Below, one piece after another: positions 16,781 through 26,745 of a DNA stretch of 64,000 nt. Numbering within the stretch: the first letter of the stretch is position 1; each line of letters opens with the position of its first letter. The notes under the pieces were generated by a model that did not search any database, was not told the origin of the DNA, and saw only the letters and a list, made by a program, of their open reading frames with translations. The stretch covers positions 1-64,000 of the forward strand of contig CAMVDP010000008.1 in NCBI GenBank assembly GCA_947166275.1, written 5' to 3'. Source of the stretch: an uncultured Clostridia bacterium. GTDB lineage: Bacteria > Bacillota > Clostridia > Oscillospirales > Ruminococcaceae. Both the position numbers and the translations under genes were made by a program.

Positions 16781-19051
16781 ATGAAGGCAGTGATTCTTGC
16801 GGGAGGCGAGGGTACAAGGTTAAGACCTCTTACGTGCGACCTTCCGAAGCCGTTGGTGCCGATATGCGGCAAGCCTGTACTGTACTATATCCTGGAGCTC
16901 CTGGAGCGTCACGGCTGTACTGAAGCGGCAGTTGCGGTCAGATACCGCGGAGAGCGTATCGAAGCAGCTCTCGGTGACGGAAGCTACGGAAGGCTTCGTA
17001 CGTTCGTATCTTATGAGGATAAGCCGCTCGGTACCGCGGGCTGTGTTAAAAAGGCCGCGGCAGGCTTCGACGATGATTTCATCGTGATAAGCGGTGATGC
17101 AATGTGCGATTTCGACCTGTCAGCGATGTACAGGCATCACAAGGATGCGGGAGTTCAGGCAACGATCGTCGTGAAGTCGGTGGACGACCCGCGTGAGTAC
17201 GGTGTTATAATCGGTGAAAACGGTATGGTGACAGGGTTTTCGGAGAAGCCGTCGTATATCAACTGCCGCAGTGACCTTGCTAATACGGGCATCTATGTGA
17301 TATCTCCGGAGGTGCTGGAGCTTGTGGCTCCGGACAAGAGCGTTGACTTTGCGAAGGATGTTTTCCCGGAGATGCTGGGGCGGGAGCTGCCGCTGGGATA
17401 TTACGCTGAAAACGGCTATTGGTGCGACATCGGTGACATCGGAGCGTACAAGCGCTGCACATCAGACCTGATTGCGGGCAAGATACGTGCCGAGCCTGCG
17501 GAGCGTATGGATGTCCCGGACAGTCGGGTAAGCCGCAGCTCATTTCTGGTTAAAGGTGCATACTTCTCTCCGAAAGCGCTTGCCGCAGGCTGTACGTCCG
17601 TGGGCTCGGGAGCCTATATATCGGACGGCGCGAAGCTCAACAACGCGATAGTCATGGACGGCGCGTTCATCGGAGCTGATGTGACGCTGAATGACTGCAT
17701 AGTCTGCTTTGGTGCTCGTGTCGGCGAGGGCGCGGCAGTCTACGAGAACGCTGTGGTCGGCGAGGGCGCGGTTATAGGCGAAAATGCCGTGATTGGCGGC
17801 GGTGTTCGCATCTGGAACAACAAACGCATCGAACGCAACGCTTCAGTCACATCCGATGTAAAATACGGTGCGGCAGCGTTCCCTGAGCTGTCCGAAGAGG
17901 GTATCTGCGGAGCCACGAATATGGTGATAACTCCCGGGTTTGCTGTACGTGCAGGAGCCGCGGCAGCAAAGATCTCCGAGACAGGGATAGCGGTATCATA
18001 CGCCGAAGGCTGCGCGTCCGAGAGCATAGGCAAAGCGCTGCTGAGCGGTATAACCTGCGCCGGCGGCACCGCCTATGACTGCGGAAGCGTGCCTCTTCCA
18101 GTACTGGCATACTCTGCGGGACTTCTCGGCGCTGATGTGCTCATGCACGTTATGTCAAAGGCACAGACGAAGATACCGATATATTCTGCAGGACTTCTGC
18201 CGTTTCGGCGCGGGAAGGACAGGATATTCCAGGGTGCGTTGAGACGGGGAGAGTATATGTCCGCAGGTTGGGACAGCTTCGGGGAAATACGCCCGGTCGC
18301 TGACGCAGAACAGTTGTATAAGTCAGCGCTGGCGGAGCTGTCACGATTCACGGTGCCGTATGAAGTCCGTGTAGTGTCACGCAACGCGCAGTTCCGGGAT
18401 ATATGTATGCCGTTTGCAAAAGCAGTGTCAGGCGGCAGGGAAAAGCTTACGTTGAACATCGGTGAGCGTGGTGATGAGTCCGAGCTCACCTGCGGCGACA
18501 CGTTCTTTGACAGGACGGCGATGACGCTCATAGCCTGTGCGGACGCTGCGGAGAGCGGCGAGGATGTAGCGCTGCCGTTCGCTTTCCCGCGTGCGGCGGA
18601 GGAGACCGTACAGCGTTACGGCGGGAGGGTGCTGCGTTATTATGCGAGCCCGATGGACAACAGTGATGACGAAGCACGTGATCTGGCGCGAAAAACGCTG
18701 TATATGCGTGACGGGTTCATGCTGGCGCTGCGTGTGCTGCGTTTCATGGCGCGTCACGCCTACACTCCCGCGGAAGCGCTCGAAGCAGTGCCGCGTTCTT
18801 CCGCCGAGGACAGGTTCATACGCCTGAACTGCCCGCCGCAGCGCGTGCTTGACAGGCTTCGCGCAGTGCCGGAGGAGAACGAGGGCGCGGTGATATACCC
18901 CGGAGGTGAGCGTGTGTTCCTGCGCCCGGACAAGCGGGGAACAGGGCTGTTCATGTTTGCGGAGAGCTTCGGTGAGGAGACTGCGTCATCGCTGTGTGAC
19001 AGTGTTGAGAAGCTGATACGCGACGCACAGCGCTCTATAAACGCTCGGTAG
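16781..19051 (+). CDS. Sugar-phosphate nucleotidyltransferase fused to a degenerate phosphomannomutase domain
   Basis: 756 residues from the ATG at 16781 (ACGGAGGAAACA ahead). Residues 1-235 form a nucleotidyltransferase with the signature ILAGGEGTRLRPLT and PKPLVPICGKP, most like mannose-1-phosphate guanylyltransferase. Residues about 255-360 are hexapeptide repeats of a left-handed beta helix (IGADVTLNDCIVCFGARVGEGA). Residues about 380-756 match the phosphohexomutase fold, but the active-site serine loop (TASHNP-like) is replaced by HVMSKAQTK, so mutase activity is doubtful. Such fusions are known in Firmicutes and cyanobacteria. A role in GDP-mannose supply for surface glycans is likely but not certain. 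It opens a long plus-strand run. Confidence 0.85.
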   Translation: MKAVILAGGEGTRLRPLTCDLPKPLVPICGKPVLYYILELLERHGCTEAAVAVRYRGERIEAALGDGSYGRLRTFVSYEDKPLGTAGCVKKAAAGFDDDFIVISGDAMCDFDLSAMYRHHKDAGVQATIVVKSVDDPREYGVIIGENGMVTGFSEKPSYINCRSDLANTGIYVISPEVLELVAPDKSVDFAKDVFPEMLGRELPLGYYAENGYWCDIGDIGAYKRCTSDLIAGKIRAEPAERMDVPDSRVSRSSFLVKGAYFSPKALAAGCTSVGSGAYISDGAKLNNAIVMDGAFIGADVTLNDCIVCFGARVGEGAAVYENAVVGEGAVIGENAVIGGGVRIWNNKRIERNASVTSDVKYGAAAFPELSEEGICGATNMVITPGFAVRAGAAAAKISETGIAVSYAEGCASESIGKALLSGITCAGGTAYDCGSVPLPVLAYSAGLLGADVLMHVMSKAQTKIPIYSAGLLPFRRGKDRIFQGALRRGEYMSAGWDSFGEIRPVADAEQLYKSALAELSRFTVPYEVRVVSRNAQFRDICMPFAKAVSGGREKLTLNIGERGDESELTCGDTFFDRTAMTLIACADAAESGEDVALPFAFPRAAEETVQRYGGRVLRYYASPMDNSDDEARDLARKTLYMRDGFMLALRVLRFMARHAYTPAEALEAVPRSSAEDRFIRLNCPPQRVLDRLRAVPEENEGAVIYPGGERVFLRPDKRGTGLFMFAESFGEETASSLCDSVEKLIRDAQRSINAR

Positions 19052-19070
19052 AGCAATGTGAATTTTTCGC

Positions 19071-19099
19071 TTGACTTTTCGGATAAAATGGGTTATAAT
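19071..19099 (+). promoter_or_regulatory. Promoter of the rnj-gdpP-rplI-dnaB-tilS run
   Basis: TTGACT (19071-19076), 17-base spacer, TATAAT (19094-19099), leaving a leader of about 125 bases before the RNase J start. The leader contains the short inverted repeat CGTGCaaAGCACG. Confidence 0.75.
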
Positions 19100-19230
19100 A
19101 AACAATATATTACTATGTGGAAAACGTGCAAAGCACGATAATATAAAGACATGATTGATACCGTACCGATGCCGCACTACACTTCCTTCATCAATGCCGG
19201 AGCGCGCATGTACGGTCGGAAAGAGGCAAA

Positions 19231-21198
19231 ATGGAAAAAAAGAATGAACACAGACAGTCTCCGCAGGGCGTGAACCGCCGCCCCGCGGGAAAATACGTCA
19301 TGCCGGGAAAAAACAGCAAACAGCCGCAGTCCGGCAAACAGCCGCAGTCCGGCAAACAGCCCGGCAAGTCCCAGCAGCACAGACAGCCCGCCCAGGCAAG
19401 GCGCGGTAACAATCGTCCCGCACAGCACCGCCGCCCGCAGCAGGCAAATGACCGCAGCGCAGAGGTACTGCGCACCGACAAGCATACCGAAACGGGCTTC
19501 GTACCGTCAGCTTCGTCGCGCCCCGCAGGCGGAAGACGTTCTGCGACGCTGCGCATAATACCGCTCGGCGGACTTAACGAGATCGGCAAGAACCTGTACC
19601 TTTACGAGTGCTCGAATGATATGTTCATCGTGGATTGCGGACTCGCGTTCCCGGACGATGACATGCTCGGCATAGATCTCGTGATACCGGATTTCACCTA
19701 TATAATCAAAAATCGCGAAAAGCTGCGCGGAGTGGTGCTTACCCACGGACATGAAGATCACATAGGAAGTCTCGCTTATCTGCTCAAGCATGTCAATGTG
19801 CCTGTTTACGGCACTCCGCTCACTCTCGGACTTGTCAAGGGCAAGCTTGAAGAGCACGGCATACTGTCGCAGTGTACTCTCAATGTCGTGAAACCACGCC
19901 AGACCGTGAAGCTCGGCTGTATGGCAGTGGAGTTCATACGCGTGAACCATTCGATACCCGATTCCTGCGGCTTCGCGATATATACCCCCGCAGGCATCGT
20001 GATACACACCGGAGATTTCAAGGTCGACTATACCCCGATAGAGGGTGGTATCATAGACCTGGCGAGGTTCGGCGAGCTCGGTAACCGTGGAGTTCTCGCG
20101 CTGCTCTCCGAGAGCACCAATGCGGAGCGCCCGGGATTTACGAGCTCCGAGCGCCGCGTAGGCTCCACGTTCCGCAACTTCTTCTCGCAGGCTGAAGGCA
20201 AGCGTATCATAGTCGCGACCTTCTCCAGCAATATACACCGCATACAGCAGATAATCGACAATGCCGAGATGACCGGGCGCAAGGTCGCGGTTTCAGGGCG
20301 CAGCATGATAAACGTGCTCAATACGGCTATCGAGCTGAATTATATACGTCTCCCGAAGGGGATGCTCGTCGACATCGAAAAGATAAACAAGATACCTCCG
20401 GAGGAGCTCGTCATCATCACCACGGGAAGCCAGGGCGAGCCTATGTCCGCGCTTTCCCGCATGGCTAACAACGAGCACAGACAGGTGACTATAACCCCGC
20501 AGGATCTTATCATTATCTCCGCTAACCCGATACCCGGCAATGAGAAGCTGGTAGGCCGCGTGGTGAACGAGCTGATGAAGGCGGGAGCGAACGTCATCTA
20601 TGAAGCGATGTACGATGTTCACGTTTCGGGCCACGCGTGTCAGGAGGAGCTCAAGATGATGCTCTCGCTCACGCGCCCGAAGTATTTCATACCGATACAC
20701 GGCGAGTTCAAGCACATGTTCAAGCATGCGGAGCTTGCAAAGCAGCTTCATATCCCGGAGGAGAACATCTTTATCGCGGGAAACGGCACTGTCATTGAGA
20801 CTGATGGTGTGGACATGAAGATCACGGGTCAGGTGCCTGCCGGGCGCGTGCTGATAGACGGACTCGGAGTCGGAGATGTAGGCTCGGTGGTACTGCGTGA
20901 CCGCAAGCATCTGGCGCAGGACGGACTTATCATTATCGTTGCGGCAGTCGAGAAGGCTACCGGAAAGATAGTTTCAGGCCCCGATATCGTATCACGCGGC
21001 TTCGTGTATGTCCGCGAGTCGGAGGAGCTTATGGACGAGGCACGCGAGCGTGCGAGAGCTGTGATGCAGCGCACCATAGTTCCGAATATCCGTGAATGGT
21101 CGGGTGTGAAGTCCGATGTAAAGGACGCTTTGAGCGGCTTCATTTTCTCGAAGACGGGCAGGAGCCCGATGATACTTCCGATAATCATGGAAGTCTGA
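19231..21198 (+). CDS. rnj: Ribonuclease J
   Basis: 655 residues. After a basic Gln/Arg/Pro-rich extension of about 105 residues comes the metallo-beta-lactamase/beta-CASP core: GGLNEIGKN, the zinc motif THGHEDHIGSL, NHSIPDSCGF, HTGDFKVD, ESTNAERPGFT and PIHGEFKH. The C-terminal domain (about 550-655) supports dimerisation. RNase J is the 5'-3' exonuclease and endonuclease central to mRNA decay and rRNA maturation in Firmicutes. Homologues usually lack the long tail, which holds an 18-base tandem repeat. AAAGAGGC precedes the ATG. The gene starts a conserved housekeeping block with gdpP, rplI and dnaB. Confidence 0.95.
   Translation: MEKKNEHRQSPQGVNRRPAGKYVMPGKNSKQPQSGKQPQSGKQPGKSQQHRQPAQARRGNNRPAQHRRPQQANDRSAEVLRTDKHTETGFVPSASSRPAGGRRSATLRIIPLGGLNEIGKNLYLYECSNDMFIVDCGLAFPDDDMLGIDLVIPDFTYIIKNREKLRGVVLTHGHEDHIGSLAYLLKHVNVPVYGTPLTLGLVKGKLEEHGILSQCTLNVVKPRQTVKLGCMAVEFIRVNHSIPDSCGFAIYTPAGIVIHTGDFKVDYTPIEGGIIDLARFGELGNRGVLALLSESTNAERPGFTSSERRVGSTFRNFFSQAEGKRIIVATFSSNIHRIQQIIDNAEMTGRKVAVSGRSMINVLNTAIELNYIRLPKGMLVDIEKINKIPPEELVIITTGSQGEPMSALSRMANNEHRQVTITPQDLIIISANPIPGNEKLVGRVVNELMKAGANVIYEAMYDVHVSGHACQEELKMMLSLTRPKYFIPIHGEFKHMFKHAELAKQLHIPEENIFIAGNGTVIETDGVDMKITGQVPAGRVLIDGLGVGDVGSVVLRDRKHLAQDGLIIIVAAVEKATGKIVSGPDIVSRGFVYVRESEELMDEARERARAVMQRTIVPNIREWSGVKSDVKDALSGFIFSKTGRSPMILPIIMEV
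19318..19365 (+). repeat. 18-bp tandem repeat in RNase J N-terminal extension
   Basis: Two perfect copies of AAACAGCCGCAGTCCGGC (19318-19335, 19336-19353) and a shortened third (AAACAGCCCGGC) encode KQPQSG repeats. The number of units could vary between strains without breaking the frame. Confidence 0.85.
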
Positions 21199-21234
21199 AA
21201 TAACACGCAGAAAGCCGAAAGGGAGGTGTTGTGA

Positions 21235-23214
21235 TTGAAAAATAATTTCCGTGACGCGGGACTTGTGGTATCAATAATCGCGCTGCTTATATCCGCAGCG
21301 GTCATGCTTATTTTCACTTACAACTCTTCGCTGCAGGCGTTCTGTGTATTTGCGCCGATTTTGTGCATAACCGGCGGTTTCACGATAGCGAAGCTCGTGT
21401 CTGTAACACGCAAGAACTTTCAGTATTTCGCACGTATCGACAATGAGATCGACCGCATGGAGCGTGTGTCCATGAACTATATGCCTATCGGCATTGCCAT
21501 AGTCGACAGCGGCAGCAGGCTCGTGTGGTTCAACAAAGACTTTTCGGAGCGTTTTTCGGATGAGGCTGTATACGGCAATTCGATAGAAATAATAACCAAA
21601 CTTCCGCTCGAAAAGCTTCTCGGTAAAGAGGGCTACTACGAGATAAAGTACAAGAGCAACTATTACAAGGTGTACGCCGACTCGCCGGAGGAAAAGGACG
21701 CGAAGGATGTGTTCATCATCTACTTCCTCGATATCACGCGGGTGAGAGTGCTTGAGACCGAGCAGAGAATGTCGCGCCCGGTAGTCATGATATTTGTCAT
21801 CGACAGCTATGAGGAGCTTTTCGGCGGCAGTTCGGAAAGTGAGACCGCGCGTGTCACCGTCCGCATAGACAAGATACTCGAAGACTTCATCAGCAGCACA
21901 AACGGTATACTGCGAAAGTATAACCGCGAGCGCTTCTGGGCAGTCGTTGAGGAGCGTTATGTGCGCGCCATGATAGACGACAAGATGAAGATACTCGATC
22001 AGGTGCGCGAGATACAGGTCAATGACCGATTCAGCGTCACTCTGTCGATAGGTGTCGGACGCACGGCAAAGACTATTGCCGAGAGTGAGGAATTCGCGCG
22101 CCAGGCGCTTGATATGGCGCTCGGACGCGGCGGCGATCAGGCTGCTATCAAGAATGAGAACGGCTTTGAGTTCTACGGCGGTATTTCCAAGGGAGTCGAG
22201 CGTCACACCAAAGTCAAGACCCGAATCATAGCAAACTCGCTGATCGAGGCTATCGAACAGGCGGACGACGTTTACATAATGGGTCACCGCAGCAGTGACT
22301 TCGACGCTGTGGGAGCCGCAGTCGGGCTCGCAGGCGCTATCAGACGTTTCGGAAAGAACTCCTACGCAGTGATAGATAAGCAGACCACGCTTTCGATGCA
22401 GCTCTACAACTACATCTATGAGAAAGAAAAGGCATATCTGTTCATCAATGCGTCGGAAGCCAAGGAGAACTTTGGCGAGAATTCGCTGCTTATCGTTGTT
22501 GATACGCACAATCCCGCGATCGTCGATGTTCCGGAGCTGCTTGAACGCGCCTCAAAGGTCGTGGTGATCGATCATCACAGGAAGATGATAAACTACATCG
22601 ACAAGGCTTCGATATTTCACCATGAGCCTTACGCTTCCAGTGCGAGCGAAATGGTGACGGAGCTTTTACAGTACTTCGGTGACGCGGGAAAGATATCCTC
22701 TGTACAGGCGGAAGCGCTGCTGGCGGGTATTACGCTGGATACGAAGAACTTCACTCTGCGAACGGGCGTGCGTACATTTGAGGCAGCGGCGTTCCTGCGT
22801 AAGCTGGGAGCTGACACAGTGAACGTGAAAATGCTGTTCGCCAACTCGGTCGACTGTTACAAACAGAAATCCGAGCTCGTTTCGTCAGCGGTCATATACC
22901 GTAACTGCGCTATCGCGGTGGCGAACAAGACGGGACAGGATATACGCATAGCCGCGCCGCAGGCAGCGGACGAGCTACTCGGCGTGTCGGACGTTAAGGC
23001 ATCGTTTGTTATCGCGAAGATGTCCGGCGATGAGATAGCGCTAAACTGTCGCTCACTTGGCGGTCTCAACGTGCAGCTGATAGCCGAGGCGCTCGGCGGC
23101 GGCGGTCATCAGACCATGGCAGGTGCGCAGTTCCGTGACACTACCACGGAAGATGTGCTCACAAGGCTGAAAGACGCGATCGACAAGTATTACAACAGTC
23201 TGAACAATACATGA
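21235..23214 (+). CDS. gdpP: c-di-AMP phosphodiesterase GdpP
   Basis: 659 residues, equal to B. subtilis GdpP. TTG start at 21235 behind GGGAGGTG. Two N-terminal membrane helices (about 10-55) anchor a PAS-like domain (about 75-165), a degenerate GGDEF domain (about 170-300) and the catalytic DHH/DHHA1 module (about 335-655) with [26 protein letters not shown] and [10 protein letters not shown]. It hydrolyses c-di-AMP to pApA at the membrane. The matching cyclase cdaA and its regulator cdaR are at 38.3-40.6 kb in this window. rplI follows after 22 bases, the usual Firmicutes order. Confidence 0.95.
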   Translation: MKNNFRDAGLVVSIIALLISAAVMLIFTYNSSLQAFCVFAPILCITGGFTIAKLVSVTRKNFQYFARIDNEIDRMERVSMNYMPIGIAIVDSGSRLVWFNKDFSERFSDEAVYGNSIEIITKLPLEKLLGKEGYYEIKYKSNYYKVYADSPEEKDAKDVFIIYFLDITRVRVLETEQRMSRPVVMIFVIDSYEELFGGSSESETARVTVRIDKILEDFISSTNGILRKYNRERFWAVVEERYVRAMIDDKMKILDQVREIQVNDRFSVTLSIGVGRTAKTIAESEEFARQALDMALGRGGDQAAIKNENGFEFYGGISKGVERHTKVKTRIIANSLIEAIEQADDVYIMGHRSSDFDAVGAAVGLAGAIRRFGKNSYAVIDKQTTLSMQLYNYIYEKEKAYLFINASEAKENFGENSLLIVVDTHNPAIVDVPELLERASKVVVIDHHRKMINYIDKASIFHHEPYASSASEMVTELLQYFGDAGKISSVQAEALLAGITLDTKNFTLRTGVRTFEAAAFLRKLGADTVNVKMLFANSVDCYKQKSELVSSAVIYRNCAIAVANKTGQDIRIAAPQAADELLGVSDVKASFVIAKMSGDEIALNCRSLGGLNVQLIAEALGGGGHQTMAGAQFRDTTTEDVLTRLKDAIDKYYNSLNNT

Positions 23215-23236
23215 CATACAACAGGAGGCAGCAGAA

Positions 23237-23686
23237 ATGAAAGTTATACTCTTACAGGACGTTAACGGCACAGGAAAAAAAGGCGAGATCAAGGAAGTAA
23301 AGGACGGTTATGCCCGCAATTTCCTTATCAAGCAGAAGCTTGCCGTTGAGGCGAACAATGCCAATATGAACATTCTTGAGGGTCAGCAGGCTCATGCACA
23401 GCATAAGATAGACACCGAGATAGAGAACGCGAAAAAGACCGCGTCGCTCATCGAAGGAAAAACCTTCAAGACAGCAGTCAAGGCCGGCTCAAACGGCAGA
23501 CTTTTTGGTTCGGTGACTGCGAAGGATATCGTGAAGCTCATCAAGGAAGCTCATGGCATCGACGTTGACAAGAAGAGGATCGTTCTTAAGGACGACATAA
23601 AGACCTTTGGTACTTTCGAAGCGGAAGCAAGGCTTTACAACGGCGTTTCCGCAAAGTTCAAGGTACAGGTGACGGAGCTCAGCTGA
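23237..23686 (+). CDS. rplI: 50S ribosomal protein L9
   Basis: 149 residues, normal length. The N-terminal RNA-binding domain shows [29 protein letters not shown]-type sequence with the conserved lysines and glycines; a long connecting helix (about 40-75) and a C-terminal domain follow. ACAGGAGGCAGCAGAA lies ahead of the ATG. dnaB begins one base after its stop codon region, so translation is likely coupled. Confidence 0.97.
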   Translation: MKVILLQDVNGTGKKGEIKEVKDGYARNFLIKQKLAVEANNANMNILEGQQAHAQHKIDTEIENAKKTASLIEGKTFKTAVKAGSNGRLFGSVTAKDIVKLIKEAHGIDVDKKRIVLKDDIKTFGTFEAEARLYNGVSAKFKVQVTELS

Positions 23687-23687
23687 T

Positions 23688-25055
23688 ATGGCAAGGAGAA
23701 CAAGGGGTCTGCCCGATTTCGAGATAAACGACTCAAGACTCCCGTCGAATCTTGACGCAGAGCAGATAGTACTCGGTTCGGTGATTATGGAGCCGGAGCT
23801 TCTTGAAAAGATCACCGACAAGGTGACCGCAGGGCATTTCAGCGTAAAAATGCACCGTGGTATCTACACGGTAATGCAGAAGCTCTTTGTGAGCGCACAG
23901 CCGATCAATATCGTAACACTTGAGGATAACTGCGTCCGCGATGGCGTGTTTGACACGCAGGAGGAAGCGAGAACATATCTGTACAAGCTCGCCGAGAAGT
24001 CGGTGGAGCTTTCTTCCATTGAGAGTTATGCGAAAAGTCTCGACGAGAAGTACATGATGCGTCAGCTTATGATCGCGTCGGGTGAGATATACACCAAGGT
24101 AGCCGATGACATAGACTCGCCGGACTCGGTCCTGGACTATGCGGAGAGCCGTATCTACAGCCTTAGGAATGAGAAGTCGATAAAGGGTCTGATGCGCATC
24201 GGAGATACGGTATACGACAAGCTCAAGGAGTTCGCGTTTATTACCGAGCATCCCGAGGAAGCCAAAAAAAAGGGCCTGCGTTCGGGTTTCCCTTCAGTGG
24301 ACAGCTACATCAACGGACTCAATCCGTCAAACCTTGTGCTTATTGCGGCGCGACCAGGTATGGGAAAGACCTCGTTCGCTATGAATATCGCGGTGAACGC
24401 GGCGCGTATAAACAGGGGAAAGAAGGTCGCTGTATTCAGCCTTGAGATGTCACGCGAGGAGCTTGTCGAGCGAATGATTGCTTCTGAAAGCCGTATCCCC
24501 TCGAAGGCTCTCCGTACCGGAAAAATAGATGCGAACCAGTGGCGCGGGCTTACCGATGCTGCCGAGATGCTCAATACGATAGAGCTGTATGTGGACGATA
24601 CGCCCAACATTTCCATAGGAGAGATGAAGGCGAAGCTCCGCAGGCTTGACGGGCTGGGACTTGTCGTTATAGACTACCTGCAGCTCATGTCTACGCAAAA
24701 CCATGGCGGCAATCGTGTGAACGAGATCTCGGAGATAACCCGTAACCTCAAAATACTCGCGAAGGAGCTCAATGTGCCGGTGATCACGCTGTCACAGCTC
24801 TCACGAGGTCCCGAACAGCGTGAGAACAAGCGCCCGACGCTGCCTGACCTGCGTGACTCGGGCTCTATCGAGCAGGACGCGGATATCGTGCTGTTCCTGT
24901 ACAGAGACTCTTATTACAAGGAGATCGAGACCGATCTTGACAGCTGTGAGTGCATCATAGCTAAAAACAGACACGGTGACCGCGGCACGGTGAACATACG
25001 CTGGGATAACAAGTTCACGCGGTTCAGCGATATAGAGACAAAGTATGAAAACTAA
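23688..25055 (+). CDS. dnaB: Replicative DNA helicase DnaB
   Basis: 455 residues. The N-terminal collar domain (about 15-125, NLDAEQIVLGSVIM) interacts with primase, and the RecA-like hexameric motor (about 185-450) has Walker A ARPGMGKTSFAMN, Walker B LVVIDYLQLM and the sequence LSQLSRGPEQR with RDSGSIEQDAD. It unwinds DNA at the replication fork in the 5'-3' direction. ATG follows CAGCTGAT directly after rplI; its 3' end overlaps tilS by 11 bases. Confidence 0.97.
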   Translation: MARRTRGLPDFEINDSRLPSNLDAEQIVLGSVIMEPELLEKITDKVTAGHFSVKMHRGIYTVMQKLFVSAQPINIVTLEDNCVRDGVFDTQEEARTYLYKLAEKSVELSSIESYAKSLDEKYMMRQLMIASGEIYTKVADDIDSPDSVLDYAESRIYSLRNEKSIKGLMRIGDTVYDKLKEFAFITEHPEEAKKKGLRSGFPSVDSYINGLNPSNLVLIAARPGMGKTSFAMNIAVNAARINRGKKVAVFSLEMSREELVERMIASESRIPSKALRTGKIDANQWRGLTDAAEMLNTIELYVDDTPNISIGEMKAKLRRLDGLGLVVIDYLQLMSTQNHGGNRVNEISEITRNLKILAKELNVPVITLSQLSRGPEQRENKRPTLPDLRDSGSIEQDADIVLFLYRDSYYKEIETDLDSCECIIAKNRHGDRGTVNIRWDNKFTRFSDIETKYEN

Positions 25056-26007
25056 AGTGCTTACCGCCATTGAGCGGTATGATATGCTCCATGAGGGAGA
25101 CAACGTAGCAGTGGGACTCAGCGGCGGCGCTGACAGCTGTGCGCTTGTCATGGCGCTGCTGGAGAACAGGGAGACGCTTGGTATTACAGTGCGCGCCTGC
25201 CATATCAACCATAATCTTCGCGGAGCGGAGAGCGACGGAGACGAGCAGTTCGTGCGCGGGCTGTGTGAAAGGCTCGGCGTGCCGCTGGAGGTATTTTCGG
25301 TGGATGTGCGCGGTGCTGCGCAGAAGCATGAAAGCCTTGAGGAGATCGCGCGTAAACTGCGATATGACAGGTTCGGCGAGCTTGCCGCACGCGGGTATAA
25401 GATAGCCACAGCACATACTGCGAATGATAACGCAGAGACCGTGCTGATGAATATGATACGCGGCACCGGCACCAAGGGGCTCGCCGGCATACCTCCGGTA
25501 AGAGAAGCGTTTATCCGTCCGCTGATATTCTGTACGCGTACAGATACGGAAACGTACTGCCGCGAGCACGGGATAGAGTTCGTCACCGACAGCTCCAACC
25601 TGTCCGATGACTATACCCGCAACAGGGTGCGCCATAACGTGATACCGATGCTTGAGAGCTTCAACCCGTCGTTCATAGCTGCCGTGACCCGCATGACCGG
25701 TGCGGTGAACGATGATACGGACTTCATTGAGAGCTATGCGCGCAAGTGCGCGGAGGAATGCGCATACAAACACGGTCACGATTCCCGGAAGCTGAAGGAG
25801 CTCCACCCGGCAGTGCGGTTCAGGATCATCTCATGGGTGCTTAAGGACGCGGGAGTTGAGCCGACAAAGCTTCGCGCTGACCAGTGCACGGAGATAATAA
25901 TGCGCGGCATTGGCAAGGTGAACCTGTGCAAGGATACTTTCGCGTATGTGCGCAAAAAGGTGTTTTATATAGGCACCGAGGTGCAGAACTATCGTCCGCG
26001 CAGCTGA
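25045..26007 (+). CDS. tilS: tRNA(Ile)-lysidine synthase, short form
   Basis: 320 residues. The N-type ATP-pyrophosphatase motif GLSGGADSCALVMA is near residue 30, with HINHNLRG, AHTANDNAETVLMNMIRGTG and the family's RPLI stretch following. TilS attaches lysine to C34 of tRNA-Ile(CAU) so that it reads AUA. Family members are commonly 420-470 residues with C-terminal tRNA-binding domains; this protein ends soon after the second domain, so the final domain is missing, as in the short (Aquifex-like) form. Overlap with dnaB indicates coupled translation. Confidence 0.92.
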   Translation: MKTKVLTAIERYDMLHEGDNVAVGLSGGADSCALVMALLENRETLGITVRACHINHNLRGAESDGDEQFVRGLCERLGVPLEVFSVDVRGAAQKHESLEEIARKLRYDRFGELAARGYKIATAHTANDNAETVLMNMIRGTGTKGLAGIPPVREAFIRPLIFCTRTDTETYCREHGIEFVTDSSNLSDDYTRNRVRHNVIPMLESFNPSFIAAVTRMTGAVNDDTDFIESYARKCAEECAYKHGHDSRKLKELHPAVRFRIISWVLKDAGVEPTKLRADQCTEIIMRGIGKVNLCKDTFAYVRKKVFYIGTEVQNYRPRS

Positions 26008-26064
26008 AAACGGCATTTTTTACCTATATTTAATATATTTTTCAGATTTTCAACATTTTATATG

Positions 26065-26093
26065 TTGATTTTTTTACGGTTTTGTGATATACT
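26065..26093 (+). promoter_or_regulatory. Promoter for hpt-ftsH
   Basis: TTGATT (26065-26070), 17-base spacer, TATACT (26088-26093) in an AT-rich gap between tilS and hpt. Confidence 0.6.
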
Positions 26094-26147
26094 TATTAAA
26101 CGGCGGTTTCAGGGACCGTGCAAAAGCAGACAGTATGGGAGAAAACA

Positions 26148-26690
26148 ATGCATAGTGACGTTGAAAGTATACTGTTCACTGAAGAGCAGATAGCAGAAGC
26201 GATAAAAACGATCGGAAAGCGCATAACTGACGACCATACAGGCAAAAGTCCGGTGATCATCGGCATACTCAAAGGCTCGTTCGTATTCATGTCCGATCTT
26301 GTGAGAAGCATAGAGCTTGACTGTGAGCTTGATTTCATGGTCGCAAAGTCATACGGCAACGCTGCGGTATCTTCGGGAACAGTGAACGTGCTTAAAGATA
26401 TCGATACCGATATCGCAGGCAAAGATGTGATAATCGTTGAGGATATACTTGATACCGCACGTACGCTCGCTGCGGTGAAGGAGATACTGTCAGCGAGAAA
26501 ACCCGCGTCGATACAGATATGCACGCTTCTCGACAAGGTGACGACGAAGAAGGTCAGCGTTGTTCGTGCTGACTACAAATGCTTTGACGTCGGTGACGAG
26601 TTCGTGGTCGGCTATGGACTCGATTATGCCGAGCGCTATCGCAATCTGCGCTACATAGGTATTCTTAAGAGAGAGATCTACGAGCACTGA
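26148..26690 (+). CDS. hpt: Hypoxanthine phosphoribosyltransferase
   Basis: 180 residues from ATG 26148, supported by TGGGAGAAAACA immediately ahead; the GTG used in the track at 26118 has no binding site. The PRPP-binding motif VIIVEDILDTARTL and the GSFVFMSDL loop near the N-terminus identify it. It salvages hypoxanthine and guanine to IMP and GMP in the cytoplasm. Located between tilS and ftsH as in B. subtilis, where these genes form a conserved cluster. purA, for AMP synthesis from IMP, lies 6 kb further on. Confidence 0.95.
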   Translation: MHSDVESILFTEEQIAEAIKTIGKRITDDHTGKSPVIIGILKGSFVFMSDLVRSIELDCELDFMVAKSYGNAAVSSGTVNVLKDIDTDIAGKDVIIVEDILDTARTLAAVKEILSARKPASIQICTLLDKVTTKKVSVVRADYKCFDVGDEFVVGYGLDYAERYRNLRYIGILKREIYEH

Positions 26691-26745
26691 AATAATGGAA
26701 AGAACATATTTCGAAATGGCATGACCATTCGGAAAGGCGGTTTAA

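Noticed and set aside
21271-22509. 412-residue ORF antisense to gdpP
   Set aside because: Shadow frame of a confidently identified gene.
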